A DNA stretch of 64,000 bases from Nonomuraea typhae (lineage in GTDB: Bacteria; Actinomycetota; Actinomycetes; Streptosporangiales; Streptosporangiaceae). Location: contig NZ_VRLV01000007.1 in NCBI RefSeq assembly GCF_009760925.1, positions 186,001-250,000 of the forward strand, written 5' to 3'. The first letter of the stretch is position 1; each line of letters opens with the position of its first letter. The notes beneath the pieces were generated by a model, which had not been told where the DNA came from, ran no database searches, and saw only the letters and a list, made by a program, of their open reading frames with translations. Both the position numbers and the translations under genes were made by a program. Below, piece after piece: positions 41,233 through 51,421 of this stretch.

Positions 41233-42558
41233 CTACTTCCAGGCCTTCTTGGCTTCTTCTTCGAGCTTGGTCTGGGCGCCCTTGACGTCAGCGGGGTCGC
41301 GCAGGAAGTCCTGCAGCACCTTCCACTCGCCCTTGCCGTCGGTGGCGCCGAAGGCGGCGGGCGTGAGGTCGGACATGTCATAGCGGACGGCGTCGCCGGC
41401 CGAGACGATCGTCTGGCCGAGCTGCTTGGTCAGCTCGTCCGGGTAGTTGTCCGGGGAGACGTTCTTGTTGGGCGACAGGTAGCCGGGCAGCTTGGCCCAG
41501 ATCTCGCCGCCCTCCTTGGAGGCCAGGAACTCCAGCAGCGCCATGCCGCCGGGGGAGTCCTTCAGCGCGACCGCGATGTCGCCGCCGAGCACCACCGGGG
41601 CGGTGTCGCCGACCTTGGGGAAGGGGAAGGTCTTCGCGCCCTCGCCGACCTTCTCGCCGGACTGGGCGACCGGGGTGGCCACGAAGTCCGCCTCGATGAC
41701 CATGGCGGCCTTCTTCTGGTCGTAGACCTTGGTGACGCAGTCGGGGAACCCGGTCTGCAGGGCGCCGGCGGTGCCGTCGAGGACGAACTCCTTCTTGCCC
41801 ATGATCTGCGCCATCTTCTCCAGCGCCGTGGCGACCGAGGCGTCGGTCCACGGGATCTCGTGCTTGGAGAGCTTGTCGTAGTTCTCGGGGCCGGCGGTGC
41901 TGAGGTAGACGTTCTCGAACAGGTCGGTCAAGGTCCAGCCGTGGGCGCCGCACAGGGAGAAGGGCGCGGTGCCGGAGTCGGCGAGGGTCTGCGCGATCTT
42001 GAGCAGTTCGTCCCAGTTGGTGGGCGGCTGCACGCCGGCCTCCTCGAAGGCGGCCGTGCGGTACCAGACCAGCGACTTGTGCGCGGCCTTGACCATGACG
42101 CCGTACACCTGGCCGCCCGCGGAGCCGAGCTCCTTCCAGTACGGGGTGTAGTTGGAGTCGATCTGGGAGATGACCGCGGGGGGCAGCGCCTTGAGCGCCT
42201 TGTCGCCGGCGTACTGCTGCACCAGGCCCGGCTGCGGCAGGATGGCGATGTCCGGCGGGCTGCCGGCCTTGATGCGCGGGCCGAGGTAGGCGCCGGTGTC
42301 CTCACCGGTGGCGGCGTAGGTGACCTCGGCGCCGGTCTTGTCGGTGAAAGCCTTCAGCACCTCGCGGAAGTACTTCTCCTCGTCGCCCGTCCACTTGGCG
42401 GCGACCTCGATCTTCTGGCCCTGGAGGGGCTTGGCGCCGCCGCCGGAGGTCGTGGCGGCGCCCGTGCCGGCAGGCTGCGTGGGGGTGGTCGTGGGCGCGT
42501 TGCCACAGGCTGCGGCCGCTACCGCGAGCCCGGCGAGAACGATGGCTGTCTTTCGCAT
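41233..42558 (-). CDS. Extracellular sugar-binding lipoprotein (AglE-like)
   Basis: 441 residues. Lipoprotein signal MRKTAIVLAGLAVAAAACGN with lipid Cys near residue 18, then a Thr/Pro/Gly linker. The mature part has EKYFREVLKAFTDKTGAEVTY, GSPPDIAILPQPGLV, VYGVMVKAAHKSLVWYRT, typical of alpha-glucoside-type binding proteins (SBP_bac_1). It is the second binding-protein gene of the operon and is directly upstream of the permeases. Ligand probably an alpha-glucoside, not proved. Confidence 0.92.
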   Translation of the reverse strand: MRKTAIVLAGLAVAAAACGNAPTTTPTQPAGTGAATTSGGGAKPLQGQKIEVAAKWTGDEEKYFREVLKAFTDKTGAEVTYAATGEDTGAYLGPRIKAGSPPDIAILPQPGLVQQYAGDKALKALPPAVISQIDSNYTPYWKELGSAGGQVYGVMVKAAHKSLVWYRTAAFEEAGVQPPTNWDELLKIAQTLADSGTAPFSLCGAHGWTLTDLFENVYLSTAGPENYDKLSKHEIPWTDASVATALEKMAQIMGKKEFVLDGTAGALQTGFPDCVTKVYDQKKAAMVIEADFVATPVAQSGEKVGEGAKTFPFPKVGDTAPVVLGGDIAVALKDSPGGMALLEFLASKEGGEIWAKLPGYLSPNKNVSPDNYPDELTKQLGQTIVSAGDAVRYDMSDLTPAAFGATDGKGEWKVLQDFLRDPADVKGAQTKLEEEAKKAWK

Positions 42559-42567
42559 GGACTTGCC

Positions 42568-43806
42568 TCACTGAGTCGACAATGACTCCGTCAGATCCGC
42601 CTTCAACGAGTCCACGACGCTGTCGTCCGGCTCGGGGAACGGCGGGGTGAGCGCCTTGGCGACCGCGCTGGCGATCACCAGGCTCAGCTGGTTGTAGTTG
42701 GCGCTGACCGGCCGCGGCTTGGCGGCCAGGATGCTTTCCTTCAGTACCGGCAGGTACGGGAACTGCTTGATCAGCCCGGGGTCGTCGTAGAGCTCGGTCC
42801 ACACCGGCGGGAACGATCCCTCGGACAGGACGCGGCGCTGGGTTTCCTGGCTGGTCAAGTAGTGGATGAAGTCGCGTGCGGTCTTGGGGTGGGAAGAGAA
42901 GGCGCTGACGGCCAGGTTCTGCCCGCCCAGCGCGCTGATGCCGGGCCCGTCGGGGCCGGGCAGCCTGGTGACCGAGAACCGGTCGCCGAGCTTGGCCTTG
43001 GCCGAGCCGTAGGCGTGCGGCCAGTTGCGCGCGAAGGCCAGGCGGCCCTCCTGGAAGGCCAGGCGGGTCTCCTCCTCCTTGTACGACAGCGCCTCGGCCG
43101 GGATCCACTCCTCGCGCAGTCCTTGGGCGAAGAAGGCGAGAGCGGCCTTGGCCTTGGCGTGGTCGAGCGTCACCTCCTGGCCGTCGGTGCTGAGGATCTG
43201 CCCGCCCACGGCTTCGGAGAAGTTCACGGTCAGCCCCTCGTAGGCGAGGAACTGCCCGCCGTATCCACCTATCTGATGCTTCCCCTTGGTCTCCATGGCC
43301 TGCCGGCGGAGCTCCGCCCAGGTCTTGGGCGGCTTCTTCACCAGGTCGGAGCGGTAGAACAGCAGTCCGGCATTGCTGGTGTACGGCACGGCCCAGAGCT
43401 TGCCGTTGTACACCGCCGTGCCCACGACCGGCGGCAGGAACTTGTCGAGCGGGAAGGCCCCGCGCTCCAAGGGGATGATCCAGCCGTTGTCCGCGAACTC
43501 GGCGGTCCACACGACGTCCAGGACGAGCACGTCGTACCTGCCGCTGCGCGCCTGAAGGTTGGAGACCATCTGGGCACGCTGCTCGTCGGCCGCTTCCGGC
43601 AGCTCGATCAGCGTGACCTTCTCGGCGGGGTGTGTCTGGTTCCAGCGGTCGAGCAGCGGCGGCAGGTACGCCGCCCCCTCACGCCCGACGGCGATGGTGA
43701 TCGGGCCGATCCCGCCCGTCTCCGGCTCGCCGCCGCGCTCGTCGTTCGACGTCGCGCATCCGGCCGCCACGAGTACGGCGAGAAGCGCAGCAATCGAACG
43801 ACGCAC
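42568..43806 (-). CDS. Extracellular sugar-binding lipoprotein, first of two (ThuE/LpqY-like)
   Basis: 412 residues from GTG at 43806 with GGAGG at 43813-43817. Lipoprotein signal RRSIAALLAVLVAAGCA with Cys near residue 17. Mature part PITIAVGREGAAYLPPLLDRWNQTHP, then QARSGRYDVLVLDVVWTAEFADNGWI, resembling trehalose/maltose-type binding proteins. First gene of the importer operon; nine bases before the second binding protein. It is clearly different in sequence from that one, so the operon has two ligand-capturing subunits. Confidence 0.92.
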   Translation of the reverse strand: MRRSIAALLAVLVAAGCATSNDERGGEPETGGIGPITIAVGREGAAYLPPLLDRWNQTHPAEKVTLIELPEAADEQRAQMVSNLQARSGRYDVLVLDVVWTAEFADNGWIIPLERGAFPLDKFLPPVVGTAVYNGKLWAVPYTSNAGLLFYRSDLVKKPPKTWAELRRQAMETKGKHQIGGYGGQFLAYEGLTVNFSEAVGGQILSTDGQEVTLDHAKAKAALAFFAQGLREEWIPAEALSYKEEETRLAFQEGRLAFARNWPHAYGSAKAKLGDRFSVTRLPGPDGPGISALGGQNLAVSAFSSHPKTARDFIHYLTSQETQRRVLSEGSFPPVWTELYDDPGLIKQFPYLPVLKESILAAKPRPVSANYNQLSLVIASAVAKALTPPFPEPDDSVVDSLKADLTESLSTQ

Positions 43807-43856
43807 TGGTTACCTCCACGTTTCTAGGGTTACATACGTGTTAGGTAGATGCATTC

Positions 43857-43887
43857 ATGTTATGCACACCTGTAATCTGAAGGTCAA
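43857..43887 (-). promoter_or_regulatory. Possible promoter of the sugar-importer operon
   Basis: Reading leftward: TTGACC (complement of 43882-43887), 19-base spacer, TAACAT (complement of 43857-43862), about 50 bases before the GTG. An inverted repeat TGCAT-N7-ATGCA (43850-43866) overlaps the -10 area and could be an operator shared with the divergent PadR gene. Confidence 0.35.
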
Positions 43888-43933
43888 CGGTTATCTCCGT
43901 AACGCATGCGTAACGTACGGGAGGTGGGGCGCG

Positions 43934-44436
43934 GTGCGGTTGCACCTGCTGGCGCTCCTTGCCAAGGAACCTGCCCATGGCTACGAGCTCAAACAGGCGC
44001 TCGAGCAGACGTTCGGCAGCGCCTACCCCTCGCCCAACATCGGCCAGATCTACGTGACCCTGGGCCGGCTGGAGAAGGACGGGCTCGTCCGGGCCGTAGA
44101 CGTCGAACAGTCCAACCGGCCCAACAAGAAGGTCTACTACCTGACCGCCGAGGGCCGGGACGTGCTCACCGAGTGGGTCGAGGAGCCCACAGAGGGCCCG
44201 CGGGTGCGCGACGAGTTCTTCATGAAGCTCGTCCTCGCGCCGCTGACCGGCATCTCCGACCGGATGGCGCTGATCAACCGGCAGCGCCGCCACTATCTCG
44301 CGCTCATGCGCGACCTCAATGACCTCCTGGAGCGTACAGACCCGCGCAACAGGGTCGCTACGCTGCTGATCGAGGGCGCCATGCTGCACCTGCAGGCCGA
44401 CCTCGACTGGCTGCAGCGCTGCCAGGAGGACTTGAT

Positions 44437-44440
<4 letters not shown>
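43934..44440 (+). CDS. PadR-family transcriptional regulator
   Basis: 168 residues from GTG at 43934, preceded by GGGAGG at 43919-43924; a longer frame from upstream ATGs is open but lies in the promoter region. Starts VRLHLLALLAKEPAHGYELKQALE, the standard PadR winged-helix N-terminus, with IYVTLGRLEKDGLVRA as recognition part, and a C-terminal dimerisation helix (Vir_act_alpha_C). Its stop overlaps the ATPase start, so it probably represses the exporter operon it heads. Confidence 0.92.
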
Positions 44441-45161
<721 letters not shown>

Positions 45162-45165
<4 letters not shown>

Positions 45166-47432
45166 GCATCTACCGGGCCGGAGGGCGCTGGATCCGGGCC
45201 GACCTGCGGGCCAGGCGCGGCCAGGCCGTGCTGACCGTGCTGGCCGTCGCCGGGATCGTCGCCGCGCTGATCACCGCCGCGACCCTGCTCGAAGAGGGCA
45301 CCAACCCGTGGCGCAGCCTCTTCACCCTGACCGACGGCGCCCACGTGTGGATCCACACGCGCAGCGAGCCCGAGGCGGTCAAGCTGCGTGAGATCGACGG
45401 GGTCACCCACGTGGCCGGGCCGTACCGGTCGGCGCCCGTGAGCGTGGTGCAGGACGGCAAGAAGGAGCCCGCGGCGCTGCGCGCGATGCCCGCCGAGGTG
45501 CCGGAGGTGGCGCGCCAGGCGCTGGCCGAGGGCAGATGGCTGGACCCGCGGCAACTCGACGGCGTGGTCGTCGAGCGCTCCTTCGCCGAGGACCTCGGGC
45601 TGCGCCTCGGCGCCCCGGTCACCGTGACCGCGCTCAGCGGCGCCCGGCACACGCTCTACGTGCGCGGCATCGCCGACACCGCCGAGCAGGGCTTCTTCCC
45701 CGAATGGACGCCCGGCCTGGCCTGGGTGCTGCCCGACCTGCTCGACCGCATCGAACCCGCCATCGGGCGCAGCGAGTACGTCACCGGCCTGCGCCTGGCC
45801 GACCCCGAGGCCACCCAGGTGGTCTCCCAGCGGGTCGTGGTCATGCTGGAGGACGAGCTCCAGCGCGTCTACACCTGGCGGCAGGTGCGCGCCGCCATGG
45901 AACTGGACAACCGGCTCCTGGGCACGCTGCTGGCGCTGTTCGGCGTGGTCGGGCTGGTCGCCGCCGCGCTCGCGCTGGCCAACGCCGCCGGCGGCCGGGT
46001 CCTCGGCCAGTTGCGCGACCTGGCCACGCTGAAGTCCATGGGCTTCACCCGCGGCCAGATCGCCGCCGTCCTGCTCGTCGAGCACGGGGCGCTCGGCCTG
46101 CTCGGACTCCTCCTCGGCACCGTCGCGGGCGGGGTGGTGATCGCGGTCGTGCTGGGCCCCGCGGCCGTCGCGCCCGCCCCCATCCTGCTCATCGCCGCCG
46201 GGACCGCCCTGGTCGTGCTCGCCGCGGTCGGCCTGCCCGCCTGGCGCGGCGGCCGCACCCCGCCCATCCCCGCCGCCCCCTCGGCGCCGCCGCGCGGCCA
46301 CCTGTCCCGGCTGGCTCGCCTCGCTCTCCTGGTACGGCTGCCGCCCGCGCTCGTCCTGGGCACGCGTGACGCCTTCACCCGCCGCGTGCCGGCGTTCATG
46401 ACGGTGTTCGGCCTCGCCGTACCCATGATGATGATCACGATCGGCCTGGGCGTCTGGGCCACGCTGGACGACTTCCAGCGCGATCCGGCCCGGGTGGGCC
46501 AGCACGCCGCCCTGCACGTGCGGCCGGGCAAGCTGGAGTCGTCCACGGCCGAGGCGCTGGTGAAGGCCGACAGGGGCGTGGCCGCGGTCTACCAGGGGGC
46601 CGACGTCAACGCCCTGGCGCCCGGACAGGCCCGATCGGTCCGGGTGCGGGCGATCGGCGCCTCGGCCGAGCCGTACCCCTTCCCAGTGGTCGAGGGGCGC
46701 ATGTACGCCCAGCCCGGCGAGGCCGTGGCCGGGCAGGGGCTGCTCGACCTGCTGCGGGTCAAGATCGGCGACCGGGTGCGGCTGACCGTCGGCGAGTCGC
46801 CGCTGATCGTGCGGATCGTCGGCCGGGCGGTCGAGCCCGATCTGGACGGCGAGGTGCTCTCGGTCGGGCTGGACAGTCTGGCGGCCAAGGACTCGACTCC
46901 GCCGGAGTTCTACGCGCTGGTGATGAAGCCCGGCGTGGACCCCGGCGAGGTGCGCACGCGGCTGCTGGCGGTCTCCGGAGAGGGGCTGGAGATCCAGCGG
47001 GTGGTGAACCCGGCCGAGCGGCTGGCCGTGATCCGGGTGGTGATCGTCGCGCTGATCCTGGTGCTGTCGCTGATCGGCCTGGCGAACCTGCTGACGGCGA
47101 GCGCGCTGGGGCTGCGCGACCACGCGCTGGACCTGGCGGTGCTGAAGGCGATGGGGCTGACCCCGCGCCAGCTCATGGCGACGCTGGTGACCGGGACCGG
47201 CCTGCTGGTGGTCCTGGGCGTGCTGGCGGGCACCGCGGCGGGCGCCTCGGTGGTGAAGGGACTGATCGACCTGCAGGGCTACACCAGCGGCGTGGGCGCC
47301 GGGATCGGCCGGCCGCCGTCGATGGCCACACTCGTGCTGGCCATGCTGGCGGCGGTGGGCGCGGCGCTCGCGGTGGCGCTGATCCCGGCCAGGCGGGCGG
47401 CCCGGGCCCAGGTGCCCGTCACCGCCCGCTGA
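45162..47432 (+). CDS. FtsX-type ABC exporter permease
   Basis: 756 residues from GTG. N-terminal segment AVLTVLAVAGIVAALITAATL, extracytoplasmic domain (about 40-245), three membrane segments (about 250-365, FGVVGLVAAALALANAAGG), second extracytoplasmic region, and C-terminal segments with ALDLAVLKAMGLTPRQLMATLVTG. MacB-like architecture; the export substrate could be a drug, lipid or peptide. The PadR upstream suggests induction by a compound. Confidence 0.92.
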
Positions 47433-47436
47433 GCCG

Positions 47437-47649
47437 TCACCTCGCGTCGAGCTCCTCGTCCACCTCGGCATCGGTGACCTTCTCTAGGCCGAGGTGCTCG
47501 AGGATGCGGTTCACTCCGAGTTCAGTCCGCACAGTTGAACGCCGGAGCTGGTAAAGCGTCTCATTGTTGGCATCACGCTCCTCTTCGAGAGCGCTGAGAC
47601 GCGACTCGATCGCCTTGAGTCGTTTGGTCAAGGCCATGTCTATCGCCAT
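47437..47649 (-). CDS. Small coiled-coil hypothetical protein
   Basis: 70 residues from ATG at 47649; an ATG at 47637 is an equally possible start. Almost all helical, with heptads around LKAIESRLSALEEERDANNETLYQL, then RTELGVNRILEHLGLEKVTDAEVDEEL. No membrane segment. It is convergent to the exporter permease and downstream of treS, with which it may share a transcript. Function unknown. Confidence 0.55.
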   Translation of the reverse strand: MAIDMALTKRLKAIESRLSALEEERDANNETLYQLRRSTVRTELGVNRILEHLGLEKVTDAEVDEELDAR

Positions 47650-47715
47650 GACATGGGAGGATACCCAGTCCGGACGGGCACTTCAGGGCGAAGCCCGTCC
47701 TTCCTGGAGCTCCCG

Positions 47716-49407
47716 CTAGACGTGTTTCAGTGCGAACCAGTAGAAACCATGACCGGGAAGCGTGAGCAGGTACGGCAGTTCGCCGATCTGCGGGAACAAC
47801 ACCCCGCCCCGCGCCTCCACCGGCGTCATGCCCTTGAAGCGGCGCAGGTCCAGCTCGACCGGCTGCGGGAACTTCGACAGGTTGTTCACGCACAGCATGA
47901 GGTCGTCGCCCTCCTCCCGCAGGAAGGACAGCACGGACGGGTTCGACGACCACAATTCGATGTAGGCGCCGGTGCCGAAGACCGCGTGGTTGCGCCGGAT
48001 CTGCAGCATGCGGCGGGTGAAGTGCAGCAGTGAGCCCTCGTGCTTCTGCTGGGCCTCCACGTTGACCGCCTGGAAGCCGTAGATCGGGTCCATGACCGCC
48101 GGCAGGTAGAGCCGGCCGGGGTCGGCGCTGGAGAACCCGGCGTTGCGGTCGGGGCTCCACTGCATCGGGGTGCGGACCGAGTCGCGGTCCTCCAGCCAGA
48201 TGTTGTCACCCATGCCGATCTCGTCGCCGTAGTACATGACCGGCGAGCCGGGCAGCGACAGCAGCAGCGCGTGGAACAGCTCGATCATGTCCCGGTCGTT
48301 GTCGAGCAGGGGCGCCAGGCGGCGCCGGATGCCGAGGTAGGCGCGCATGCGCGGGTCCTTGGCGTACTCGTTGTGCATGTAGTCGCGCTCTTCCTCGGTC
48401 ACCGTCTCGAGCGTGAGCTCGTCGTGGTTGCGGAGGAAGATGCCCCACTGGGCGGTCTCGGGAAGCTTGGGAGTGCGCGACATGATCTCGGAGATCGGCT
48501 CGCGCGTCTCCTTCTTGACCGCCATGTAGATGCGCGGCATCAGCGGGAAGTGGAAGGCCATGTGGCATTCGTCACCCCCGGTGGTGGGGTCGCCGAAGTA
48601 CTCGACCACGTCCTCCGGCCAGCCGTTCGCCTCGGCCAGCAGCACCCGGTCGGGGTAGAGGCGGTCGACCTCGGCGCGCACCTTCTTCAGGTAGGCGTGC
48701 GTCTCCGGCAGTCCCGAGCAGGCCGTCCCCTCGCGTTCGAAGAGGTACGGCACGGCGTCCAGGCGGAAGCCGTCGATGCCGAGGTCCAGCCAGAAGCGCA
48801 GCACCTCCAGCATGGCGTCCTGCACGGCCGGGTTGTCATAGTTGAGGTCCGGCTGGTGGTGGAAGAAGCGGTGCCAGTAGTACTGCTTGCGCACCGGGTC
48901 GTAGGTCCAGTTGGACTCCTCGGCCCCGATGAAGATGATCGGCGCGTCCGGGAAGCGGTGCGGATCGTCCGACCAGACGTAGAAGTCGCCGAAGGGGCCG
49001 TCCGGATCGTGCCGGGATGCCTGGAACCATGGATGCTTGTCGCTGGTGTGGTTCATCACCAGGTCGGTGATGATGCGCAGACCGCGGGCGTGCGCCGACT
49101 CGATGAGCTGGACAAAGTCCCCAAGATCTCCGAAATCCGGAAGAATCTTCATATAGTCGGAAATGTCATACCCGCCGTCACGCAGCGGAGACTCGTACAA
49201 CGGCAGCAGCCACAGGCAGTCGATGCCCAGCCACTCGAGGTAGTCGAGCTTCTCGACCAGGCCGCGCAAGTCGCCCGTGCCGTCCCCGTTGGAGTCCTTG
49301 AACCCCCGGACGAGGACCTCGTAGAAGACAGCCCGCTTGTACCATTGCGGATCCTCCGAGACGAACGTCTCGGACACCGGCTCCGGCGATGGGGATGCGT
49401 TGATCAT
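47716..49407 (-). CDS. treS: Trehalose synthase TreS
   Basis: 563 residues, the usual size. GH13_16 motifs: DLVMNHTSDKHPWF, GFRLDAVPYL (nucleophile Asp), LLAEANGWPEDVVEYF (acid Glu) and FLRNHDELTLE. Interconverts trehalose and maltose; in actinobacteria it often channels trehalose to maltose-1-phosphate and GlgE. No maltokinase (pep2), glgE or glgB is next to it, unlike the common cluster. ATG start with no clear Shine-Dalgarno. Confidence 0.95.
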   Translation of the reverse strand: MINASPSPEPVSETFVSEDPQWYKRAVFYEVLVRGFKDSNGDGTGDLRGLVEKLDYLEWLGIDCLWLLPLYESPLRDGGYDISDYMKILPDFGDLGDFVQLIESAHARGLRIITDLVMNHTSDKHPWFQASRHDPDGPFGDFYVWSDDPHRFPDAPIIFIGAEESNWTYDPVRKQYYWHRFFHHQPDLNYDNPAVQDAMLEVLRFWLDLGIDGFRLDAVPYLFEREGTACSGLPETHAYLKKVRAEVDRLYPDRVLLAEANGWPEDVVEYFGDPTTGGDECHMAFHFPLMPRIYMAVKKETREPISEIMSRTPKLPETAQWGIFLRNHDELTLETVTEEERDYMHNEYAKDPRMRAYLGIRRRLAPLLDNDRDMIELFHALLLSLPGSPVMYYGDEIGMGDNIWLEDRDSVRTPMQWSPDRNAGFSSADPGRLYLPAVMDPIYGFQAVNVEAQQKHEGSLLHFTRRMLQIRRNHAVFGTGAYIELWSSNPSVLSFLREEGDDLMLCVNNLSKFPQPVELDLRRFKGMTPVEARGGVLFPQIGELPYLLTLPGHGFYWFALKHV

Positions 49408-49667
49408 GTGTCGCTCACAGAAGGAGATGTGGGCAGGACGAAGTCACCGGTTTCCCCGGCGTGTTGTGGTGACCGCGCCGCCTGGAGTCGTCATCCCTGC
49501 GAACCCCATGCCCTGAGCGAGACCGGATTTGTGACCCGGTGCCCGCTTGTTCGCGGCGCTTACGGGCCGAACACTACCAGCCCGTCGGCCTTCCGGAACC
49601 CGCTTGTGCTGTGCCGCATTTAATACCCGTGAGATCGGAGTGTAATCGTGATGTTACGCAGCGTTAG

Positions 49668-51311
49668 TTAGAAGGGTGCTTCCAGTTCACCGAGATCAGG
49701 TTCCACGTCGTGCAGCCACGCGCCGAACAACACCAGGCCACGCACCCAGAACCGGTCGTTCCAGCCGCTGAAGCGCGTCAGCGCGTCCGGTCCGCCGGCG
49801 ATCACCTCGTGCAGGTCCTCCGACAGCAGACCAGGCACCCGCTCGGCCACCTTGGCCAGCATCGCGTGGGAGTACTCCCGCGCCGGCGCCGCCGTCGAGC
49901 GCAGCGGCACCCGCCGCAGCGGCTGCTTGACCACGTTCGTGGACGGCAGCGCCGCCACCCGGGGACTCGCCGCGTGCAGCAGCTCGCGGTAGAAGCGCCC
50001 CTTGTCCTTCCTGGCCACGCCCACCGACAGCGCCGCGTCGAAGAACTCCGGATGGATGAACGGCGCGGCGAACGACGCCTCCGGGCCCACCAGGTTCACC
50101 GCCGAGCGGGCGATGCCCCGGACGGTCCGCGTGTGCAGCACCGACAGCGGCAGCTCCGCCCGGTGCCCGTGCAGCATCGAGGTGGCCGCCGCGAACTGCT
50201 CGCCGACCGTCTGCGCCATCCACCCGAGCGCCGCCTCCGACAGGAACGGCCGAGACGGCGCCCCCAGCGACAGCGAGCTCAGCACCGCCGCGGACCGCTC
50301 GGCCTGCGAGGTCGCCTCCAGCGCCGCCCCGCTGACCATGAAGTTCTTCAGCAGCGGCCCGCCGGCCAGGCCGTCCACCAGGATGCGCCCGGCCCCGTGC
50401 ACCTCCTTGGCGAACGGCGCGTACCAGGCGTGATGCGGCGTCAGGAACTCCAGCCTGCGCGCCACCTCCAGCGCGTCGGCCGGATACGTCGCCGGGTCCT
50501 GCGATACCACGCGGTGCGGGATGCCCAGCTCGCGGGTGATCGCCCGGGCGAAGGCGATGTCGGTGTCGGTGCCGTCGTCCGGGCTCGTGGTCCAGGACTC
50601 CACGTCGAAGCCGCGCGCCACCGCCACACTGGCCAGCAGCCGCGAGTCGTAACCGCCGCTGACCGGCACCAGCAGGCGCCGCCCCTCGTACTCCCCGTAG
50701 ACCTCGTGCAGGATCTCCAGGATCTCGCCCGCGCTGGTCCACGCCTCGTACGGCTCCCGCCGCAGCCACCGGGGCAGCCGCCGCTCCGTGGCCAGCCGGT
50801 CGCCGGTGAACACCAGCGCGCTCGACCCCGGCAGCCTCTTCACCTGCAGGTACGGCGTGGCCTCGCCCAACGGAAAGGTCACCTGGAGGATCGAGGCCCA
50901 TGCCGACCAGTCGATCTCTACCGGGACCAGCGACAGCAGGGGCGCGATCAGGGACGAGAAGTAGACGGCCTCGCCCAGCCGTACGTAATAGACGTCGACC
51001 AGCCCGAGCGCGCCCGCGTGCAGCGTGACCCGATCGCCCGCGCCGACCAGGCCCGGGGTCTCGTAGGTCTCGGCGACCGTCATCCAGTCGCCGCCGGTCG
51101 CCGGCCTGCGCTCGCCCCAGGCGAAGGCGAAGCCGTCGACGGTGCGCTGGTAGGGCGGCAGGGGGGCCGAGCTGAACAACGCGGCGCCGGCGGTCTGAAG
51201 GGCCGGGCGGCAGCGGGGTCCGGCGGCGGCCAGCTTCGCCACGACGGCTGGGTCGATCCGGCCGAGCGCTCCGCAGACGTAGGGCCGCACATTGAACTGC
51301 ACCGGATCCAT
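49668..51311 (-). CDS. Asparagine-synthetase-like protein without the glutaminase Cys
   Basis: 547 residues from ATG at 51311 with a GGAAGG site upstream. Residues 1-180 occupy the place of the class II glutaminase but start MDPVQFNVRPY, so the catalytic N-terminal Cys is absent. Residues 200-470 form the Asn synthase/ATP-PPase domain with PVSGGYDSRLL (218-226). It should adenylate a carboxylate and use free ammonia or another amine, or do a lactam-type ring closure, rather than hydrolyse glutamine. Divergent from a CgeB/GT2 protein, so it could belong to a surface or secondary-metabolite pathway. Confidence 0.85.
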   Translation of the reverse strand: MDPVQFNVRPYVCGALGRIDPAVVAKLAAAGPRCRPALQTAGAALFSSAPLPPYQRTVDGFAFAWGERRPATGGDWMTVAETYETPGLVGAGDRVTLHAGALGLVDVYYVRLGEAVYFSSLIAPLLSLVPVEIDWSAWASILQVTFPLGEATPYLQVKRLPGSSALVFTGDRLATERRLPRWLRREPYEAWTSAGEILEILHEVYGEYEGRRLLVPVSGGYDSRLLASVAVARGFDVESWTTSPDDGTDTDIAFARAITRELGIPHRVVSQDPATYPADALEVARRLEFLTPHHAWYAPFAKEVHGAGRILVDGLAGGPLLKNFMVSGAALEATSQAERSAAVLSSLSLGAPSRPFLSEAALGWMAQTVGEQFAAATSMLHGHRAELPLSVLHTRTVRGIARSAVNLVGPEASFAAPFIHPEFFDAALSVGVARKDKGRFYRELLHAASPRVAALPSTNVVKQPLRRVPLRSTAAPAREYSHAMLAKVAERVPGLLSEDLHEVIAGGPDALTRFSGWNDRFWVRGLVLFGAWLHDVEPDLGELEAPF

Positions 51312-51353
51312 CCCTTCCTGCCGCTTACCGGTTGAAGGGTATCGTTTGGCTCC

Positions 51354-51403
51354 GTGAGCGAGCGTAGCGAGCGAGCCAATGAACACAGCCACATTGTCAT
51401 TGG
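51354..51403. promoter_or_regulatory. Repeat element in the divergent promoter region
   Basis: 51354-51375 is a dyad-like GAGCGAGCG-TA-GCGAGCGAG element. 51376-51382 CCAATGA pairs with TCATTGG (51397-51403), spacer 14. The GAGCGAGCGTAGCGAGCGA type occurs as dispersed repeats in several actinobacteria as I recall; here it may act as operator or hairpin. Confidence 0.4.
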
Positions 51404-51421
51404 CCTGACGGAGGAAGGCCG

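Noticed and set aside
49408..49667. Possible extra gene or regulatory RNA between the Asn-synthetase-like gene and treS
   Set aside because: No frame with a ribosome site and no stable structure noticed; treated as the treS promoter region.
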